From Streptomyces dioscori (GTDB lineage Bacteria > Actinomycetota > Actinomycetes > Streptomycetales > Streptomycetaceae): a stretch of DNA of 64,000 bases. Under the pieces are notes generated by a model. The model was not told the DNA's origin. It worked only from the letters and a program-made list of their open reading frames with translations, and searched no databases. This document shows, piece by piece, positions 16,935 through 25,949 of this stretch. Location of the stretch: NCBI RefSeq assembly GCF_003024195.1, contig NZ_KZ679051.1, positions 57,685 to 121,684 on the forward strand, written 5' to 3'. How positions within the stretch are numbered: the first letter of the stretch is position 1; each line of letters starts with the position of its first letter. A program made the position numbers and the translations under genes.

Positions 16935-17480
16935 ATGACGGATCAGGCTCTTGCCGAACAGGCCCTCGTCGAGGAGGCCACGAAGAAGTCCGGACTCATC
17001 TGGGTACGGGGCGCCTCTGTCCCGACGCTGGATCCCCAGGACGTCGGCGCGCCGACCCGCCCGCTGTGGCACGTGTGGCACGACGGGGCGGTGTACGTGG
17101 TCGGGGACGGGCCCGGTGAGCAGCCGCTGCCCGGGCTCGTGGACGGGCGGGAGGCGGCCGTCACGGTCCGCAGCAAGGACAAGGGCGGGCGGCTGGTGTC
17201 CTGGACTGCGTCCGTGGCGGAGCTGGCTCCGGGGTCCGAGGAGTGGGGGGTTGCCGTCGGCGAGCTGAAGGGGAAGCGGTTGAACGCGCCCGACGGTGAG
17301 GCGATGACGGAGCGGTGGGCTCGCGAGTGCCGGGTTGTACGGCTGGCGCCGACGGGGTCGACTGCGTCTTTGCCTTCGGGGTCGTTGGCGGCACCGCCTG
17401 TGCCTACGTCGGCGACTACGCGGTTGCCGGTGCCGGCGGCTTTGCCACACCTGCTCTTCCGTCGCCGTCGGCGTTCCTGA
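16935..17480 (+). CDS. conserved hypothetical protein
   Basis: A 181-residue protein beginning MTDQALAEQALVEEATKKSG, 34 nt downstream of corA on the same strand and probably co-transcribed. The core has alternating strands (LWHVWHDGAVYVVGDGPGEQ, then AAVTVRSKDKGGRLVSWTA). That would suit a split-barrel flavin- or nucleotide-binding fold, though no family motif is decisive. The C-terminal 45 residues are Pro/Ser/Ala-rich and end in RRRRRS, a poorly conserved tail. Function unknown. Confidence 0.7.
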   Translation: MTDQALAEQALVEEATKKSGLIWVRGASVPTLDPQDVGAPTRPLWHVWHDGAVYVVGDGPGEQPLPGLVDGREAAVTVRSKDKGGRLVSWTASVAELAPGSEEWGVAVGELKGKRLNAPDGEAMTERWARECRVVRLAPTGSTASLPSGSLAAPPVPTSATTRLPVPAALPHLLFRRRRRS

Positions 17481-17532
17481 GTGCTCCGCGGGTCGAATAT
17501 CACCTGCGGCCCCGGTGGGGGTCACCCGCGCA

Positions 17533-17650
17533 GTTCCCCGCACCCGACCGCCGACCTCCAGCCCCCAAGGGGCGCGGGGAACGGCGCAATCTTTTGTCTT
17601 TGAGGGGCGCGGGGAACTGCGCGGGCGACCCCCACCGGGGCCGCAGACGG
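17533..17650. repeat. one reverse and two forward G-rich repeats
   Basis: Cores at 17533-17545 (reverse, one base changed), 17569-17582 (forward, truncated) and 17604-17617 (forward, full). They fill the convergent gap between the hypothetical gene and the lipoprotein gene. Confidence 0.85.
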
Positions 17651-17666
17651 TCGTGGGTGGGTCGCG

Positions 17667-18425
17667 TCAGGACGACGGGAGCTGCTGGCCGTAGTCGACC
17701 GTGTCCGCCTTGTCCGGGGCCCGCAACACGAAGTCGCGGCCCCAGTCCGTCAGACGGATCGTCCCCGCGTCCCCGGCCCGGACCAGGAGCAGTGGATACG
17801 GCTTCCCTTCGAGGGAGACGTCGATCCGCCCCCCGGACCCCTCGTCACTGGTGAGCCGGATCGTACGGACGCCGTTGAGTTCATGGTGGCCGTCCGTCGC
17901 CAGCTCACCCTGCAGGGACAGCAGCCCGTCCAGCAGCACGTCCTTGTCGGTGAAGACACTGAGCTGCTGGTACGCGGGGTCCCCCTTCGGAACCTTCACG
18001 TACATCCCCTCAAGCTTGCCCGCCGCAGCCGTGTCCGACGTACTGTCGTCGCTCTTGCCGTCCTGGTGGTTCCAGAAGTCCGCGTCGGCCTTGATGAACA
18101 GGTGCTCGTCCACCCGCAGCAGGCGGAACGTCACGCCGTCCGAGGTGACCGACCCCGTACCGCCGTCCTTCTTGAGCTGCATGTCCAGCTTGTAGGTGCG
18201 TTTGTTGCTGACCACGGCCCCGGACAGCCGTACCGTCCCGGCGGCCTCCGCGGCCGACTGCGTTCGGCTCTGGATCTTCGCGGGCGGAAGTTTCCCGACC
18301 CCGTTCGTCCCCGCGTCCGGGTCCTCACCGCCGCACCCCGTCACCCCTGCCCCCGCCACGAAGAGCGCGCACACGGCCCTCGCCAACGCGGCCTTACGGG
18401 TTCGTCCCCGGGGAATCGCAGTCAC
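17667..18425 (-). CDS. lipoprotein, LppX/LprG-like fold likely
   Basis: A 252-residue lipoprotein. From GTG 18425 the N-terminus (VTAIPRGRTRKAALARAV) has a basic region, a hydrophobic core and a VTGC lipobox, so Cys is acylated and the protein is anchored outside the membrane. A TTG 33 nt upstream is an alternative start. The mature part has repeated beta-strand sequence (TVRLSGAVVSNKRTYKLDMQ, TFRLLRVDEHLFIKADADFW). This resembles the LppX/LprAFG lipid-binding lipoproteins of actinobacteria and LolA-like half-barrels. Probable role: binding or carrying a hydrophobic cell-envelope molecule. Divergent from the MgtE-N gene. Confidence 0.75.
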   Translation of the reverse strand: MTAIPRGRTRKAALARAVCALFVAGAGVTGCGGEDPDAGTNGVGKLPPAKIQSRTQSAAEAAGTVRLSGAVVSNKRTYKLDMQLKKDGGTGSVTSDGVTFRLLRVDEHLFIKADADFWNHQDGKSDDSTSDTAAAGKLEGMYVKVPKGDPAYQQLSVFTDKDVLLDGLLSLQGELATDGHHELNGVRTIRLTSDEGSGGRIDVSLEGKPYPLLLVRAGDAGTIRLTDWGRDFVLRAPDKADTVDYGQQLPSS

Positions 18426-18653
18426 AGGTGGCGCTGCCTCTCGTGCGGTCGTCCTCAACGGCGTACCGCAGCGTACCGGGGCCCGCTACGCCACTCGGAG
18501 TCAGTCCGTCCGCACCGCTCACCAGGGCGTATCCGACCGGGACGGGCTAGCCTGAAGCCCACCCGAGCGGACATGACACTCCATAACGTCCGAAGCAGAG
18601 CACGTACACCACAGCCGGTGGACCGAAGCCCGTACGAAGAAGGAGGCGCCCGG

Positions 18654-19958
18654 ATGGCGGCAGGCGCCCCCAGGATCTTCGTTTCGCATCTCTCCGGCAT
18701 CGCCGTCTTCGACCCCAACGGCGACCAGGTGGGACGCGTGCGCGACCTCGTCGCCATGCTGCGCGTGGGACGGCGGCCCCCACGACTGCTCGGCCTCGTC
18801 GTCGAACTGTCCACCCGGCGCCGCATCTTCCTGCCCATGACCCGGGTGACGGGCATCGAGTCGGGCCAGGTCATCACCACCGGCGTACTGAACGTCCGCC
18901 GGTTCGAGCAGCGCCCCACCGAGCGGCTCGTCCTCGGCGAACTCCTCGACCGCCGCGTCACCCTCGTGGAGAGCGGCGAACCGCCCGAGACGGTCACCGT
19001 CCTGGACATCGCCATCCAGCAGCTGCCCGCGCGCCGCGACTGGGAGATCGACCGGGTCTTCGTACGGAAGGGGCGGACCGGCGGCGCGTTCCGGCGGGCC
19101 AAGGGCGAGACGCTGACCGTCGAGTGGTCGGCCGTCACCGGGTTCTCGCTGGAGGAGCACGGACAGGGCGCCGAGAACCTGCTCGCCACCTTCGAGCAGC
19201 TGCGCCCCGCCGACCTCGCGAACGTCCTGCACCACCTGTCCGCGAAGCGGCGCGCTGAGGTCGCGGCGGCCCTGGACGACGACCGGCTCGCCGACGTCCT
19301 GGAGGAGCTGCCCGAGGACGACCAGATCGAGATCCTCGGCAAGCTCAAGGAGGAGCGCGCCGCGGACGTCCTGGAGGCCATGGACCCCGACGACGCGGCC
19401 GACCTGCTCGGCGAGCTGCCGGAGGAGGACAAGGAGCGGCTGCTCGCGCTGATGCGCCCGGACGACGCGGCGGACGTACGGCGGCTGATGGCGTACGAGG
19501 AACGCACCGCGGGCGGTCTGATGACGACCGAGCCGATCGTGCTGCGGCCCGACGCGACCGTCGCGGACGCCCTCGCCCGGGTGCGCAACGCCGACCTCTC
19601 CCCCGCGCTGGCCGCCCAGGTGTACGTGTGCCGCCCGCCGGACGAGACCCCGACCGGCAAGTACCTCGGCACGGTCCACTTCCAGCGGCTGCTGCGCGAT
19701 CCGCCGTACACGCTGGTGGGCTCGATCATCGACGACGACCTGCGACCGCTCGACCCGGAGGCCGTGCTGCCCGTCGTGGCCGGCTTCTTCGCGACGTACG
19801 ACATGGTCGCGGCGCCCGTCGTCGACGAGAGCGGTTCGCTGCTCGGCGCGGTCACCGTGGACGACGTACTCGACCACATGCTGCCGGAGGACTGGCGGGA
19901 GAGAGAGTTCCACCTGGACGAGGAAGCGGTCGGGTCCGGCATCGAGGAGGCCCCCTGA
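18654..19958 (+). CDS. MgtE-N / CBS-domain protein without a membrane channel
   Basis: A 434-residue soluble protein starting at ATG 18654, 8 nt after AAGGAGG. Residues about 5-90 look like a PRC-barrel (FVSHLSGIAVFDPNGDQVGR). About 183-300 is the acidic MgtE N-terminal superhelix (PADLANVLHHLSAKRRAEVA, MDPDDAADLLGELPEEDKER). About 300-420 is a CBS pair (GGLMTTEPIVLRPDATVADA, then APVVDESGSLLGAVTVDDVL). The transmembrane Mg2+ channel of true MgtE is absent, so it is probably a cytoplasmic Mg2+ or nucleotide sensor rather than a transporter. Stop and start overlap with the next gene. Confidence 0.85.
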   Translation: MAAGAPRIFVSHLSGIAVFDPNGDQVGRVRDLVAMLRVGRRPPRLLGLVVELSTRRRIFLPMTRVTGIESGQVITTGVLNVRRFEQRPTERLVLGELLDRRVTLVESGEPPETVTVLDIAIQQLPARRDWEIDRVFVRKGRTGGAFRRAKGETLTVEWSAVTGFSLEEHGQGAENLLATFEQLRPADLANVLHHLSAKRRAEVAAALDDDRLADVLEELPEDDQIEILGKLKEERAADVLEAMDPDDAADLLGELPEEDKERLLALMRPDDAADVRRLMAYEERTAGGLMTTEPIVLRPDATVADALARVRNADLSPALAAQVYVCRPPDETPTGKYLGTVHFQRLLRDPPYTLVGSIIDDDLRPLDPEAVLPVVAGFFATYDMVAAPVVDESGSLLGAVTVDDVLDHMLPEDWREREFHLDEEAVGSGIEEAP

Positions 19959-20626
19959 TGGCCCCTGAGCGCGAGGGCAGGGAACGGGCCACCGGCGGGG
20001 CGAGCGCCACCACGCGGCCGCGCCTGCGGCTCGACCAGCCGCAGCCGCCGCGGCGCAGATTCCTGCCCGAGTACGACCCGGAGGCCTTCGGACGGCTCTC
20101 GGAGCGGATCGCGCGGTTCCTGGGCACGGGCCGGTTCATCGTCTGGATGACGTTCGTCATCATCCTGTGGGTGGTGTGGAACGTGTCCGCGCCGCGTGAT
20201 CTGCGCTTCGACAACTACCCGTTCATCTTCCTCACCCTGATGCTCTCGCTCCAGGCCTCGTACGCCGCCCCGCTGATCCTCCTCGCGCAGAACCGGCAGG
20301 ACGACCGCGACAAGGTCAACCTCGAACAGGACCGCAAGCAGAACGAGCGGTCGATCGCGGACACCGAATATCTGACCCGGGAGATCGCCGCGCTGCGCGT
20401 GGGCCTGGGCGAGGTCGCCACCCGCGACTGGATCCGCTCCGAGCTGGAGGATCTGGTCAAGGAGCTGGAGGAACGGCGCCGCGACGGCGACGGGCACGGA
20501 CCGGGTGACCGGCGTCATGACCTGCCCGGCGACCGCCCCGCCAACCGGCCTGGCGACCGGCCCGGCGACCGGCGTGGCCTATTCCCGGCAGAACACCCCC
20601 GGGGACGTGACGTAGACGACCGGTGA
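19958..20626 (+). CDS. DUF1003 family membrane protein
   Basis: A 222-residue protein whose ATG overlaps the stop of the MgtE-N gene (TGATG), with GAGGAGG 7 nt before it, so translation is coupled. DUF1003 features: FGRLSERIARFLGTGRFIVW leads into a first membrane helix (WMTFVIILWVVWNVSA, about 63-78). A second helix is at about 88-110 (FIFLTLMLSLQASYAAPLIL). A coiled coil (about 115-170) then ends in a Gly-Asp-Arg-Pro repeat tail (GDRPANRPGDRPGDRRG). The MgtE-N plus DUF1003 pairing matches Rv1232c/Rv1231c as I recall. Role unknown; possibly Mg2+ handling together with its partner. Confidence 0.85.
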   Translation: MAPEREGRERATGGASATTRPRLRLDQPQPPRRRFLPEYDPEAFGRLSERIARFLGTGRFIVWMTFVIILWVVWNVSAPRDLRFDNYPFIFLTLMLSLQASYAAPLILLAQNRQDDRDKVNLEQDRKQNERSIADTEYLTREIAALRVGLGEVATRDWIRSELEDLVKELEERRRDGDGHGPGDRRHDLPGDRPANRPGDRPGDRRGLFPAEHPRGRDVDDR

Positions 20627-20670
20627 CGGGGCTTTCCGGCCCCCGGGCCGGGCGCCGTACCATCGACCCC

Positions 20671-21804
20671 ATGGCTACGGAAGACGCGGTGCGTGAAGCA
20701 CTGTCGACGGTGAACGACCCCGAGATCCAGCGACCCATCACCGAGCTGGGGATGGTCAAATCGGTGGAGATCGGTGCGGACGGTTCGGTCGCGGTCGCGG
20801 TGTACCTGACCGTCTCCGGGTGCCCGATGCGCGACACCATCACGAAGAACGTCACCGAGGCGGTCGCACGCGTCGAGGGCGTCACGCACGTCGACGTCAC
20901 GCTGGACGTGATGAGCGACGAGCAGCGCAAGGACCTGGCGTCCGCGCTGCGCGGCGGCCAGGCCGAGCGCGAGGTGCCCTTCGCCAAGCCGGGCTCCCTC
21001 ACGCGCGTGTACGCGGTCGCCTCCGGCAAGGGCGGCGTCGGCAAGTCGTCCGTGACGGTCAACCTCGCGGCGGCGATGGCCGCGGACGGGCTGAAGGTCG
21101 GGGTCGTGGACGCCGACATCTACGGCCACTCCGTGCCGCGCATGCTCGGTGCCGACGGCCACCCCACCCAGGTCGAGAACATGATCATGCCGCCGTCGGC
21201 GAACGGCGTGAAGGTCATCTCGATCGGCATGTTCACCCCCGGCAACGCGCCGGTCGTGTGGCGCGGCCCGATGCTCCACCGCGCCCTGCAGCAGTTCCTC
21301 GCGGACGTGTACTGGGGCGACCTGGACGTGCTGCTCCTGGACCTGCCGCCGGGTACGGGCGACATCGCGATCTCGGTCGCACAGCTCGTCCCGAACGCGG
21401 AGATCCTGGTCGTGACGACCCCTCAGCAGGCCGCCGCGGAGGTCGCCGAGCGAGCCGGGTCGATCGCCGTGCAGACCCACCAGAAGATCGTCGGTGTGGT
21501 CGAGAACATGGCCGGCATGCCGTGCCCCCACTGCGACGAGATGGTCGACATCTTCGGTACGGGGGGTGGGCAGTCGGTGGCCGACGGGCTGACGCGGACG
21601 ACGGGCGCCACCGTGCCCGTCCTCGGCTCCATCCCGATCGACGTGCGGCTGCGCGAGGGGGGCGACGACGGGCGTCCGGTCGTCCTGACGGACCCCGACT
21701 CCCCGGCGGGGTCGGCCCTGCGCGCCATCGCCGGCAAGCTCGGTGGTCGTCAGCGGGGGCTGTCGGGCATGTCCTTGGGCATCACCCCACGGAACAAGTT
21801 CTAG
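20671..21804 (+). CDS. mrp: Mrp/ApbC-type Fe-S cluster carrier P-loop ATPase
   Basis: A 377-residue protein starting MATEDAVREALSTVNDPEIQ. Residues 1-90 are a MIP18/DUF59 domain with Cys51 in SGCPM. Residues 110-377 are the ParA/MinD-like NTPase with the deviant Walker A GKGGVGKSS (119-127), LLLDLPPGTGD (Walker B region) and CPHC at 285-288, the bridging cluster-binding cysteine pair. It binds and transfers [4Fe-4S] clusters as a dimer in the cytoplasm. It is 44 nt after the DUF1003 gene, so probably the last gene of that unit. Confidence 0.95.
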   Translation: MATEDAVREALSTVNDPEIQRPITELGMVKSVEIGADGSVAVAVYLTVSGCPMRDTITKNVTEAVARVEGVTHVDVTLDVMSDEQRKDLASALRGGQAEREVPFAKPGSLTRVYAVASGKGGVGKSSVTVNLAAAMAADGLKVGVVDADIYGHSVPRMLGADGHPTQVENMIMPPSANGVKVISIGMFTPGNAPVVWRGPMLHRALQQFLADVYWGDLDVLLLDLPPGTGDIAISVAQLVPNAEILVVTTPQQAAAEVAERAGSIAVQTHQKIVGVVENMAGMPCPHCDEMVDIFGTGGGQSVADGLTRTTGATVPVLGSIPIDVRLREGGDDGRPVVLTDPDSPAGSALRAIAGKLGGRQRGLSGMSLGITPRNKF

Positions 21805-22141
21805 AACTACGCGGGCGCCCCCGCGGGGTTCTGTTCCCGGGCGACTGCGGGCGCGTCGTGGCCGGCCGCGCCGTTCCCCGCGCCCCTTATCGGGCCTCCG
21901 CCGGATTGTCTCGTGCGGGTCGGTGGGGGTTGCTCGCGCAGTTCCCCGCGCCCCCAAGACGAAGGACCAGGGGCGTAGCCCCGTCTTTCAGGGGCGCGGG
22001 GAACTGCGCGGCCGACCCCCACCGACCCCCACCGGCCCGCACCAGACGGTCCGGCGGAGGCCACGCGCCCTGGAAGGGGCGCGGGGAACGGCGCGAGCAA
22101 CCCCCACCGGCCCGCACCCGAACAAGCGCGCGGCCCGCCGC
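21805..22141. repeat. 337-bp convergent gap filled by four G-rich repeats
   Basis: Two reverse copies (cores 21873-21886 and 21941-21954) are followed by two forward copies (21991-22004, 22076-22089). The arrangement is an inverted array able to fold back over about 200 bp. No gene supported. Confidence 0.85.
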
Positions 22142-22798
22142 CTAGGCGTACGTGCCGATGTCCTTGATCATCGCGAAAGCCACCCCGTACGCGCTCATCC
22201 CCCGCCCGTACGCGCCCACATGAACCCCTTCCTGCGTGGACCCCGCGAGGACCCAGCCGAACTCGGATTCTCTGTAGTGGAACGGCGTCGGCACCCCGTC
22301 CACGGGAAGGGACAGCGTCGACCAGTCGGCCCCGTCCAGATCGTCCGCGAGGACCCACGCCGTCTCGGTCTGCTGGTCCAGCCAGTCGTCGCGCAGGGTG
22401 TGGTCCATCTGACCGGGCCAGGTGAAGGACAGCAGCCCCACCCCGGCCAGCCAGGCCGCGGAGGACACCGAAGTGGCCTCCAGCAGCCCCGTACCGTCGG
22501 CACTGCGCCGCACGGGGTTGCCCGCGACGGTCACCACGACCGCGAATCGCTCCTTGTCCTCGGTGGACTCACTGCGCACCGACGGCTCGTCACCGTGTCC
22601 GATCGAGCCGTGTTCGATGGCTCCGTCGGCTGCGGCGCCGACCTGCATCAGCCAGCGCGGCCCCGTGAAGGCCTCGTCGAGGCCGTACCACGGGAAGGGC
22701 GCCAGCAGGTAGCCGTCGACCGTGCGCCGGGCGGAGGGGAGCTGTTGTCCACCCTCCGCTGCCGGCGCCTGCGCGCCTACCCGACTTGTCGTCTCCAT
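22142..22798 (-). CDS. conserved hypothetical protein
   Basis: A 218-residue protein from ATG 22798 (METTSRVGAQAPAAEGGQQL), which has AGGAGG 11 nt upstream. GTG 22837 is a reasonable alternative adding 13 residues. The conserved core has aromatic-rich strands (YLLAPFPWYGLDEAFTGPRW, WAVLADDL-like segments, LLSFTWPGQMDHTLRDDW) with no cysteine cluster, membrane helix or catalytic signature that I recognise. Conserved between tatB and mrp in streptomycetes, from memory. Function unknown. Confidence 0.65.
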   Translation of the reverse strand: METTSRVGAQAPAAEGGQQLPSARRTVDGYLLAPFPWYGLDEAFTGPRWLMQVGAAADGAIEHGSIGHGDEPSVRSESTEDKERFAVVVTVAGNPVRRSADGTGLLEATSVSSAAWLAGVGLLSFTWPGQMDHTLRDDWLDQQTETAWVLADDLDGADWSTLSLPVDGVPTPFHYRESEFGWVLAGSTQEGVHVGAYGRGMSAYGVAFAMIKDIGTYA

Positions 22799-23101
22799 CT
22801 GCCCGGACGCCTCCTCGCTCTCGTCGGACCGGGTGACCCGCCCCCCTTCGGGCGTCCGTCCGGTCCGCACAACAACTAGGCAGGATAGCCACAGCTCCGC
22901 CGAAGGCCGGAAAACCGGTCGGCACATGGCTCACATACGCACCTGATCCGGCGCATCCCGAACGGATGGAACCCCAAGTGGGGTACGGGGTACCGGACGG
23001 CGTTCGACTGAAAGTGAAGCGTTTTCCGGACGGCGGGCGCGCCGCCCGGGGCCAGGCCGCGTCGGACCGTTTCAGACCGCTTCAGACCGCGTCGGGTCGC
23101 C
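22799..23101. other. 303-bp spacer between tatB and the hypothetical gene
   Basis: Carries the promoter of the hypothetical gene and a degenerate 10-bp tandem repeat (TTTCAGACCG-like units, about 23068-23112) next to the tatB stop. No open frame with coding character. Confidence 0.4.
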
Positions 23102-23560
23102 TCAGGTCGCGTCCGCGTCGAACGGCGGGCGCTCTTCCGGCGCCGGCGTCTCGCGCTTCTTCGTCATGTCCACGGTGCCGCCTGCGGAGCCCGCCGCCGA
23201 GGACGAGGACGTCGGGGACGAGGACGTCGACTCGGACTCGCGGCCGTGCACGGCGTCCGTGACCTCGGCCATCTCCTTCTTCAGGTCGAAGCCGTTACGG
23301 ATCTCCTTGAGCCCCAGCTCGTCGTTGTCCAGCTGCTTGCGGATGAACGTCTTGGGGTTGAGGTCCTCGAACTCGAAGTCCTTGAACTCCGGTCCCAGCT
23401 CCTCGCGGATGTCCGCCTTGGCGCTCTCCGAGAACTCACGGATCTTGCGGATGGTCCGCGTGACGTCCTGGATCATCTTTGGGAGCTTCTCCGGACCGAA
23501 GACGAGCACGGCAAGGACAACGATCGTGACCAGCTCAAGCGGTCCTATGTCATTGAACAC
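23102..23560 (-). CDS. tatB: twin-arginine translocase subunit TatB
   Basis: A 152-residue TatB. It starts at GTG 23560, 7 nt after AAGGAG, giving VFNDIGPLELVTIVVLAVLV: the single N-terminal membrane helix followed by the hinge FGPEKLPKM. An amphipathic helix (MIQDVTRTIRKIREFSESAK) and a long charged, serine-rich cytoplasmic tail follow. With TatC it forms the receptor for folded Tat substrates at the membrane. It lies downstream of sigE, the anti-sigma gene and htrA on the same strand, the same order as Rv1221-Rv1224 in M. tuberculosis (from memory). That ties Tat export to envelope stress control. Confidence 0.93.
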   Translation of the reverse strand: MFNDIGPLELVTIVVLAVLVFGPEKLPKMIQDVTRTIRKIREFSESAKADIREELGPEFKDFEFEDLNPKTFIRKQLDNDELGLKEIRNGFDLKKEMAEVTDAVHGRESESTSSSPTSSSSAAGSAGGTVDMTKKRETPAPEERPPFDADAT

Positions 23561-23703
23561 CTTGCAGCTCCTTGCGATGTCCTCGGCGCTCGGCAGTTCG
23601 TCCGTGGTCCGGGCCGGGTCCACGGTACCCGGCGTTCCTGTCCGACCGGTACTGTCCCGGCGCCCCGGACCGCGTGTACACGGCGGGTTTTCCCGGTTGT
23701 TTG

Positions 23704-23718
23704 CCTTGTGACACAAGG
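23704..23718. promoter_or_regulatory. 15-bp perfect palindrome upstream of tatB
   Basis: CCTTGTG-A-CACAAGG lies in the 186-bp htrA-tatB gap, 144 bp before the tatB start. It could be an operator or a short stem. No matching copy was seen elsewhere in the window. Confidence 0.4.
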
Positions 23719-23746
23719 GGGTGGACGGATTTCTGTGACCTTCCTG

Positions 23747-25810
23747 TCAGTCCCCGTCGGCCGAGCCGAGGACGAGGGTGACCTTCCGTTCCCTGCCGTC
23801 CCGCTCCAGCGTCAGCTCCAGCCGGTCGCCGGGCCGGTGGGAGCGCGTCTTGACGATGAGCTCCTCGCCGGAGTGCACCCGCTGCCCGTCGACCTCGGTG
23901 ATGACGTCTCCGGCCTCGATGCCGGCCCGGGCGCCGGGGCCGCCCCGGGTGACCGCCGAGCCGCCGTCGTTGCCCTTGGTGCCGACGCGGGCGCCGTCAC
24001 CGGAGTACTCCATGTCGAGGGTCACGCCGATCACCGGATGGGTCGCCTTGCCGGTGTTGATCAGCTCCTCGGCGACGCGCCTGCCCTGGTTGATGGGTAT
24101 GGCGAAGCCGAGGCCGATCGAACCGGACTGGCCGCCCTCCAGGTCGGAGCCGCTGTCGGCGGAGCGGATGGCGCTGTTGATGCCGATGACACGGGCCTTG
24201 GAGTCGACCAGGGGGCCGCCGGAGTTGCCGGGGTTTATCGGGGCGTCCGTCTGCAGCGCGTCCACGTACGAGATGTCGCTGCCGTCGCCCTCCTCGCCGC
24301 CCGCCGTGATGGGGCGCTCCTTGGCGCTGATGATGCCCGCGGTGACGGTGTTCTCCAGGTCGAAGGGCGCTCCGATGGCCACCACCGGGTCGCCGACCTG
24401 GACGTTGTCGGAGTTGCCGAGCGAGAGGGGCTTCAGCCCGCTGACGTGGGCGACCTTGACCACGGCGAGGTCGTAGCCGCTGTCGTGGCCCACGACCTCG
24501 GCCTTGGCGGTCTCGCCGCCGCTGAACGTCACGGTGATCTCGCCGCTGCCGTCCGCCGGTTCCACGACGTGGTTGTTGGTGAGGATGTGGCCGCGCCGGT
24601 CGAGGACGAACCCCGTGCCGGTGCCCTGTGCGTCCGAACCGCTCACGTGCAGGGTCACCACGCCGGGCAGCGCGCTGGCCGCGATACCGGCCACGCTGTC
24701 CGGTGCCCGTCCCTCGGCCTCCACCCCGGCCTGCGGCAGCTCGACGTCGTCGATCCCCCCGGTGCGCTCCAGATAGGCGCCCACGGCCCCGCCCACGCCT
24801 CCGGAGACCAGGGCGAGCAGGGCGGCGCCGAGGACCAGCGCCCGTCCCGTACGCCCGCGACGCCCGCCCGGCGCCTCGGCGGCGGCCCCGTGGTGCTGGA
24901 GGGGCGCGGCGGCCCAGGGGTCGTAGTTCTGCCAGGGGGTGCTGGGAGCGGGGGCGGGGGCGCCGTTCTCGCCGGCCCCGGGGGAGGCCCCGGGCGCCTG
25001 CCGGCCGCCGGGCGGCTCCGGGCCGAGCACGCCCTGCGTCTGCGGGACGGGAGTGCCCGAGGCGGGCGTCTCCGGAAAAGGGGTCTCGGAGAAGCGGGTC
25101 TCAGGGAAGTGGGCCCCAGGGACGGCCGGCCGCGGCGCAGGCAGGTGCGGGGCAGGCGTCTGCGGGGAGTTCGGATGCGCGGCGGGCGCATGCGGGGCAG
25201 GCGTCTGCGGGGCACGCGCGCTCGACGCGGGTGCGTGCGACGCGGGTGCGGACGGGGCAGATGCGCGCGGCGCGGGTGCGGACGGGGTGGGTGTCCCGGA
25301 GACGGCCTCGCCCGGAGTGTCCTGGGGCTGGGGCGGGGCGTCCTGGGGCGGAGCCGCCGCCTCCACCGTCGTGCCGTGCGCGGGTGTCGTCGCGGGGTGC
25401 TGCACCGGCGGCGCGGGCGCCCAGGGGCCCGGTCCGCCGTACGGCGGTGTGCTGTAGGGGTCCGGATCGTGCAGAGGCCCGGTCCGCCGACCGGGGGCGG
25501 GCGCGCTCACGCCGTCGCCCACCTCACCCGCGGCCTGCGCGACGGTCGAGCCCGCACCGGTGCCGGCGTCTCCGACAGCGGTCGGGCCCGCACCTGCGCC
25601 GGCGTCACCGACAGCGGTCGCAGCCGTACCCGGACCCGTACCCGGACCCGTACCCGCGGGCTTCTCCAGCTCGAAGTCGCCGTCCATGTCAGCCCCGTGG
25701 ACCCCGCTCGCGCCGTCCCCCGTGGAAACCGGGTCCGCCGGAGCGGAATCCGGCCCATGGGTGCGTGGCCGGCTCCACCACTTCGGCTTCGTGGGCTTCC
25801 CCTCGTCCAT
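23747..25810 (-). CDS. htrA: HtrA/DegP-like membrane serine protease
   Basis: A 687-residue protein starting at ATG 25810 (MDEGKPTKPKWWSRPRTHG) after GGGGAG. Residues 1-320 are a very long Pro/Ala/Gly-rich disordered cytoplasmic region. One membrane helix spans about 322-347. The trypsin-like domain has His414 (TNNHVV), Asp447 (GYDLAVVK) and Ser530 (GNSGGPL), a complete triad. A PDZ domain covers about 590-680 (GARAGIEAGDVITEVDGQRV). It acts outside the membrane in degradation or refolding of damaged exported proteins. It lies 139 bp after the anti-sigma gene, matching rseA-htrA order in mycobacteria, and is a probable SigE target. The disordered N-terminus is unusually long for the family. 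Confidence 0.92.
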   Translation of the reverse strand: MDEGKPTKPKWWSRPRTHGPDSAPADPVSTGDGASGVHGADMDGDFELEKPAGTGPGTGPGTAATAVGDAGAGAGPTAVGDAGTGAGSTVAQAAGEVGDGVSAPAPGRRTGPLHDPDPYSTPPYGGPGPWAPAPPVQHPATTPAHGTTVEAAAPPQDAPPQPQDTPGEAVSGTPTPSAPAPRASAPSAPASHAPASSARAPQTPAPHAPAAHPNSPQTPAPHLPAPRPAVPGAHFPETRFSETPFPETPASGTPVPQTQGVLGPEPPGGRQAPGASPGAGENGAPAPAPSTPWQNYDPWAAAPLQHHGAAAEAPGGRRGRTGRALVLGAALLALVSGGVGGAVGAYLERTGGIDDVELPQAGVEAEGRAPDSVAGIAASALPGVVTLHVSGSDAQGTGTGFVLDRRGHILTNNHVVEPADGSGEITVTFSGGETAKAEVVGHDSGYDLAVVKVAHVSGLKPLSLGNSDNVQVGDPVVAIGAPFDLENTVTAGIISAKERPITAGGEEGDGSDISYVDALQTDAPINPGNSGGPLVDSKARVIGINSAIRSADSGSDLEGGQSGSIGLGFAIPINQGRRVAEELINTGKATHPVIGVTLDMEYSGDGARVGTKGNDGGSAVTRGGPGARAGIEAGDVITEVDGQRVHSGEELIVKTRSHRPGDRLELTLERDGRERKVTLVLGSADGD

Positions 25811-25949
25811 GCTCTCCCCACACCTGACCCGCGGCACGGCATGTCGGCGCTCACCGCGTCGTCTCGACCTCCGCGCCCGGATCACTGCGGCGGGCGCGGC
25901 CCATCCCTGGATTCAACCAGGTTCGCGGGCCGCCGCGCAGAGGGCCGGT

